Positions 37,151 through 40,238 of a DNA stretch of 40,238 bases are shown here, in pieces (within the stretch, counting starts at the first letter, position 1; every line of letters starts with the position of its first letter). Position numbers and translations under genes: made by a program. The notes beneath the pieces are model-generated. The model was not told the origin of the DNA, ran no database searches, and saw only the letters and a program-made list of their open reading frames with translations. The stretch covers positions 1-40,238 of the forward strand of contig JAGLLT010000044.1 of assembly GCA_023140385.1 (NCBI GenBank), given 5' to 3'. The stretch is from Candidatus Omnitrophota bacterium (lineage in GTDB: Bacteria > Omnitrophota > Gorgyraeia > JAGLLT01).

Positions 37151-38155
37151 TCAGGGGCTCTCCCCTTGCCGCCAGTCTCTTAGGCAAATAATAGTTTCAA
37201 AACCCGGCGGCGGATCAATTACTATAGAATCATCGTAAGTAATGGTCGCGCTATCGCTATCTTTAAGATCAAAATTTCCTCCAGCGATAATTACACCCGT
37301 TATATTAAGATTTACCGCCTCTTTTACATCAAGATTACCTTCCATATCCGCTCCGGCATAGATTAAGCCAAAAATAGTTACATTTAGCGTATTCTTTAAA
37401 TCAATATTGCCGTTCGCGACTAAGGCCGGATTTGGCGACGTAGCAGTAATGGTAATATTACTATTTCCCCTCATCTCAATGGCTCCCGTTGCTATAATTG
37501 AACCATCAATAGTAACATCGCTTTCAACGATAACACCACCATCAACAAACCACACACCGGAATAGTCCGTCCCGGGACCCTGATCGCTAAACGTATAATT
37601 CCCGGATATATCCTGGCCCGCATCTGCTACACCTTTAAAATAAGAAAAATTTACAGTTGGCAAATCGGTGGCGCCCTCCATTTGATCTCCTGTTACGGTA
37701 AGATTAGTGGCGCCCTTATCATCAATCTTACCACCCACATAAATAACGTAACTAAAAAGATCGGAAAGGCTATCCGTATCAATGCCTGCACTTTGATAAA
37801 TCGTCATAGTAATCTCATGCGCCGTAGCGGTCGACGCAAAGGTATGCACACCGCTATCTTCAGTAACTCGAACAGTATAAGTTCCCACCCCCAGCGGCAC
37901 GTCAGTAAAGTTGTTTACCCAGTATTGAGAGTCTGTGAGAAGGCTGGGAGCATCAATAGCGGCATTTAGGCTTTTTTCTAGACCGGCTTCTGCCAGCCAA
38001 AAAACCTGCTTTTCATGATAATCCCTAACGCTTAGCGCCTTTTCATTTAGGGTAATGTTTATATACAGGCTCATCATAAGAATAGAAGTAACCATCACAA
38101 ATACGACGGCAATTAAAATAAATCCTTTATTGCTTGTCGTCTTAATTTTTTTCAT
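37151..38155 (-). CDS. Type IV pilus-associated PilX-like protein with beta-solenoid-like passenger
   Basis: KGFILIAVVFVMVTSILMMSLYINITLNEKALSVRDYHEKQVFWLAEAGLEKSLN; later repeated DGSIIATGAIEM..NGNIDLKNTLNVTIFGLIYAGADMEGNLDVKE. Confidence 0.75.
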   Translation of the reverse strand: MKKIKTTSNKGFILIAVVFVMVTSILMMSLYINITLNEKALSVRDYHEKQVFWLAEAGLEKSLNAAIDAPSLLTDSQYWVNNFTDVPLGVGTYTVRVTEDSGVHTFASTATAHEITMTIYQSAGIDTDSLSDLFSYVIYVGGKIDDKGATNLTVTGDQMEGATDLPTVNFSYFKGVADAGQDISGNYTFSDQGPGTDYSGVWFVDGGVIVESDVTIDGSIIATGAIEMRGNSNITITATSPNPALVANGNIDLKNTLNVTIFGLIYAGADMEGNLDVKEAVNLNITGVIIAGGNFDLKDSDSATITYDDSIVIDPPPGFETIICLRDWRQGESP

Positions 38156-38171
38156 ATAATGCCTTAAGCTT

Positions 38172-38750
38172 CTAATTTCTTAAACCAGTTTTACTATTCA
38201 GCGTTTGTGTTTCATAAACTCCAGACCCTAAGGGCATTTTGATTTGCCCTGTTATACTAATGCCCACCATATCAACAACTCCGTCAACCGGGTCATCAAC
38301 ATCTAAATACGTAAATTCTAAAGCGGATATCTCTATCGGATCAACATTGACACTATGCCAGGTAAAGCTTCCGCCGGGTTCACCTACGTTCGCGTCTTTA
38401 GTATATTGCAAAGTTGTACCGTCCAGCCGGAAACGATGTTCTTCGCCCGCTCCAAGAAGCCCGTCGTTGTTTTCATCCAGTGTATAGCGAATTTCCGCGG
38501 CAGTACTTTCCGGGCTTATTCCAAAACTACCGGAGCCCTCAGGGTCATATCCTGTCCGCCTGATACCTTGGATTATTATATCCATCGATAATCTTAAATT
38601 TCTTTGCAATTGCGCTTTTTTTGCCTGCCCGATGCTGAAATTTTGCTGATTAAGATAAAAATTATAAACACCCAAAATAATAATCGAGGCAAGCAAAGCT
38701 GCAATCATACTTTCAATAACACTAAAGCCCTTAGAGTTCTTTAATTTCAT
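38172..38750 (-). CDS. Type IV prepilin-like protein (PilW-like)
   Basis: KGFSVIESMIAALLASIIILGVYNFYLNQQNF prepilin N-terminus. Confidence 0.82.
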   Translation of the reverse strand: MKLKNSKGFSVIESMIAALLASIIILGVYNFYLNQQNFSIGQAKKAQLQRNLRLSMDIIIQGIRRTGYDPEGSGSFGISPESTAAEIRYTLDENNDGLLGAGEEHRFRLDGTTLQYTKDANVGEPGGSFTWHSVNVDPIEISALEFTYLDVDDPVDGVVDMVGISITGQIKMPLGSGVYETQTLNSKTGLRN

Positions 38751-38757
38751 AAGTTAT

Positions 38758-39153
38758 TTACTTATCAGCTTTAATAGTGGTCAACGTAACTGAATTCATT
38801 GCTGCGGAATTTGAAGGGTAAGTTATAGTTACAGTAATCACAGAAGATGACCCCACGTAACCGCCGGAACTCCACGATTTCATATATACGCCATCCGTGT
38901 CACTTCCATCCGCTACACTGCCATAAGCAGAGACTTTGTATTCCTCCAGTTTATCCTGCGCCCACAAAGAAGCAATTGACATATGATGAGATTGAGCTCT
39001 AATCTGGCTAATAGTGATAAAGCTATAAGCAACCGCTGAAACTAAAATAACAATTACAGCAACTGCTACCATAACCTCCACCAAGGTAAACGCTTTTTTA
39101 GGCCTTAACCGGAAAACTCTGAGAAATTTCTTTTTATATTTCATCCTGCCCAT
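38758..39153 (-). CDS. Type IV prepilin-like protein (PilV-like)
   Basis: KKAFTLVEVMVAVAVIVILVSAVAYSFITISQIRAQ prepilin N-terminus. Confidence 0.82.
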   Translation of the reverse strand: MGRMKYKKKFLRVFRLRPKKAFTLVEVMVAVAVIVILVSAVAYSFITISQIRAQSHHMSIASLWAQDKLEEYKVSAYGSVADGSDTDGVYMKSWSSGGYVGSSSVITVTITYPSNSAAMNSVTLTTIKADK

Positions 39154-39237
39154 TTTTAATTTATCTTTTTATAAAGTTTATCATATAAAAATCATTTTGT
39201 CAAAGCGAATACCGATAAAAAAACCGGTGAAAAAAAT

Positions 39238-40224
39238 TTACAGCATAAGCTTTCTAACATCCTCTTTTTTAAGAGGCATTACCTCTATTATTTTAATCCC
39301 TGTTCCCGGTATTAAAAGGCTGACACTTACGGGGCCTTTACTTTTTGTATAGGCGGATAATATCCCGGCCGCCAGATTCTGAAGATCAGCCGCGGCCTCT
39401 TTATTAAGGAGAGCCGTGGGGCCGGGAACATCGCGGAGCTTTAACAGTATGCTTGCCTCAGCCCTTAACTCTTCGATAAGCTCATTGTCCTCTTTGTCTC
39501 TTCCGACGATTAGTTTTGTAAATTTATCAAGGCGAAAATGGCGTCCCGCCTTTAAGAGTTTGGCGTTATAAAAATCAAACTGCTTGTGCGCTATCAGATC
39601 CTTAACCTTTTGGCAAAACTGGCCATCGGTTAAAAGGCATCCGCCTCCGGGAGTTTGATATTTTTTTATTTTCATTCTTTTCGCCATCTCAAACTGTCTT
39701 TTTCTCGAACGCCCGTTAATATCAAACAATTTCTCTCTTATCACCCAGCCTTCTCTTTCAGGAACAGTCTCCGCTAAGAGTTTAGCTGACAGCGGCCGTA
39801 ATACTAAGCCTTCCACAGAAGCTTCTTTGTCTATTAATAAAAGGGTATTTTTCATCTGGGACATAGGCCGCTCACCCAAAACATCCCCGGTTATGATGAA
39901 ACTCGCCCCATCTTCTATCATAATCTTTTTTGCCTCTTTCAGCATAAAGGCGTGGCAATCAACACAGGGATTAAGATTTTTCCCATAGCCAAATTTAGGG
40001 CTTTCAATTATTCTTAAATAAGAAGTTGATTTATTCAAATCTAAAACGCGGCTTTTTATTTTTAAATCACGGCAGGCGGATAAGGCCGCGTCAAGGGGAT
40101 TTTTAGAAGGCATAAAAGGAAAATTGAGAGTCAGGGCTTCAACTTCAATATCCTGCTCGAGAAGCAGTTTAGCGGCCAGAATACTGTCCAGGCCGCCGCT
40201 TATGAGAGAAATAGCTTTAACCAA
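39238..40224 (-). CDS. PP-loop ATPase (ThiI/MnmA-like) with C-terminal NFACT-R-like domain, predicted tRNA thiolation
   Basis: ISLISGGLDSILAAKLLLE PP-loop, NPCVDCHAFMLKEA, TPGGGCLLTDGQF; C-terminal KLIVGRDKEDNELIEEL...DVPGPTALL. Confidence 0.8.
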   Translation of the reverse strand: MVKAISLISGGLDSILAAKLLLEQDIEVEALTLNFPFMPSKNPLDAALSACRDLKIKSRVLDLNKSTSYLRIIESPKFGYGKNLNPCVDCHAFMLKEAKKIMIEDGASFIITGDVLGERPMSQMKNTLLLIDKEASVEGLVLRPLSAKLLAETVPEREGWVIREKLFDINGRSRKRQFEMAKRMKIKKYQTPGGGCLLTDGQFCQKVKDLIAHKQFDFYNAKLLKAGRHFRLDKFTKLIVGRDKEDNELIEELRAEASILLKLRDVPGPTALLNKEAAADLQNLAAGILSAYTKSKGPVSVSLLIPGTGIKIIEVMPLKKEDVRKLML

Positions 40225-40238
40225 AGCACCAACCTGTT

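Noticed and set aside
36984-37187. 67-aa minus ORF between the PilX-like gene and the zinc-ribbon lipoprotein
   Set aside because: Overlaps the PilX-like gene end and ends at the start of the next gene; no recognisable domain, likely spurious.

Overview
This 40.2-kb window looks like a compact bacterial chromosome or MAG segment. Every convincing protein gene is on the minus strand. Gene content and the heptanucleotide repeats suggest an Omnitrophota- or Elusimicrobiota-like lineage, but I cannot confirm taxonomy from sequence alone. Most of the window is housekeeping: glyS/glyQ, recO, mgtE, ybeY, PgpH/YqfF, phoH, aspS, a guaB3-like gene, groEL/groES with a perfect CIRCE, coaX, birA, nadC, an rsuA/rluB-type gene, valS, cimA, lysC, apgM, thrC, hom, tRNA-Pro, gpsA, plsY, pgsA, and type IV prepilin-like genes. 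An accessory island lies between valS and cimA (about 24.36-27.58 kb). It has remnants of a HigBA-type toxin-antitoxin module, what looks like an integrase-less integron cassette array (CALIN) with attC-like sites and three cassette ORFs, and a MntA/HepT toxin-antitoxin pair. The observations most worth checking are: (i) the CALIN-like array; (ii) four unrelated heptanucleotide (7-nt period) repeat arrays, two of them inside valS and adding protein insertions; (iii) a two-hairpin-plus-RBS leader module shared by groES and an unrelated LysM lipoprotein gene; (iv) an AspRS that appears to lack the bacterial GAD insertion domain; (v) groEL reading through its own terminator; (vi) a 21-codon stub of a thiamine-binding-family gene overlapping the birA start; (vii) a lipoprotein/SPASM radical SAM operon of unknown function.
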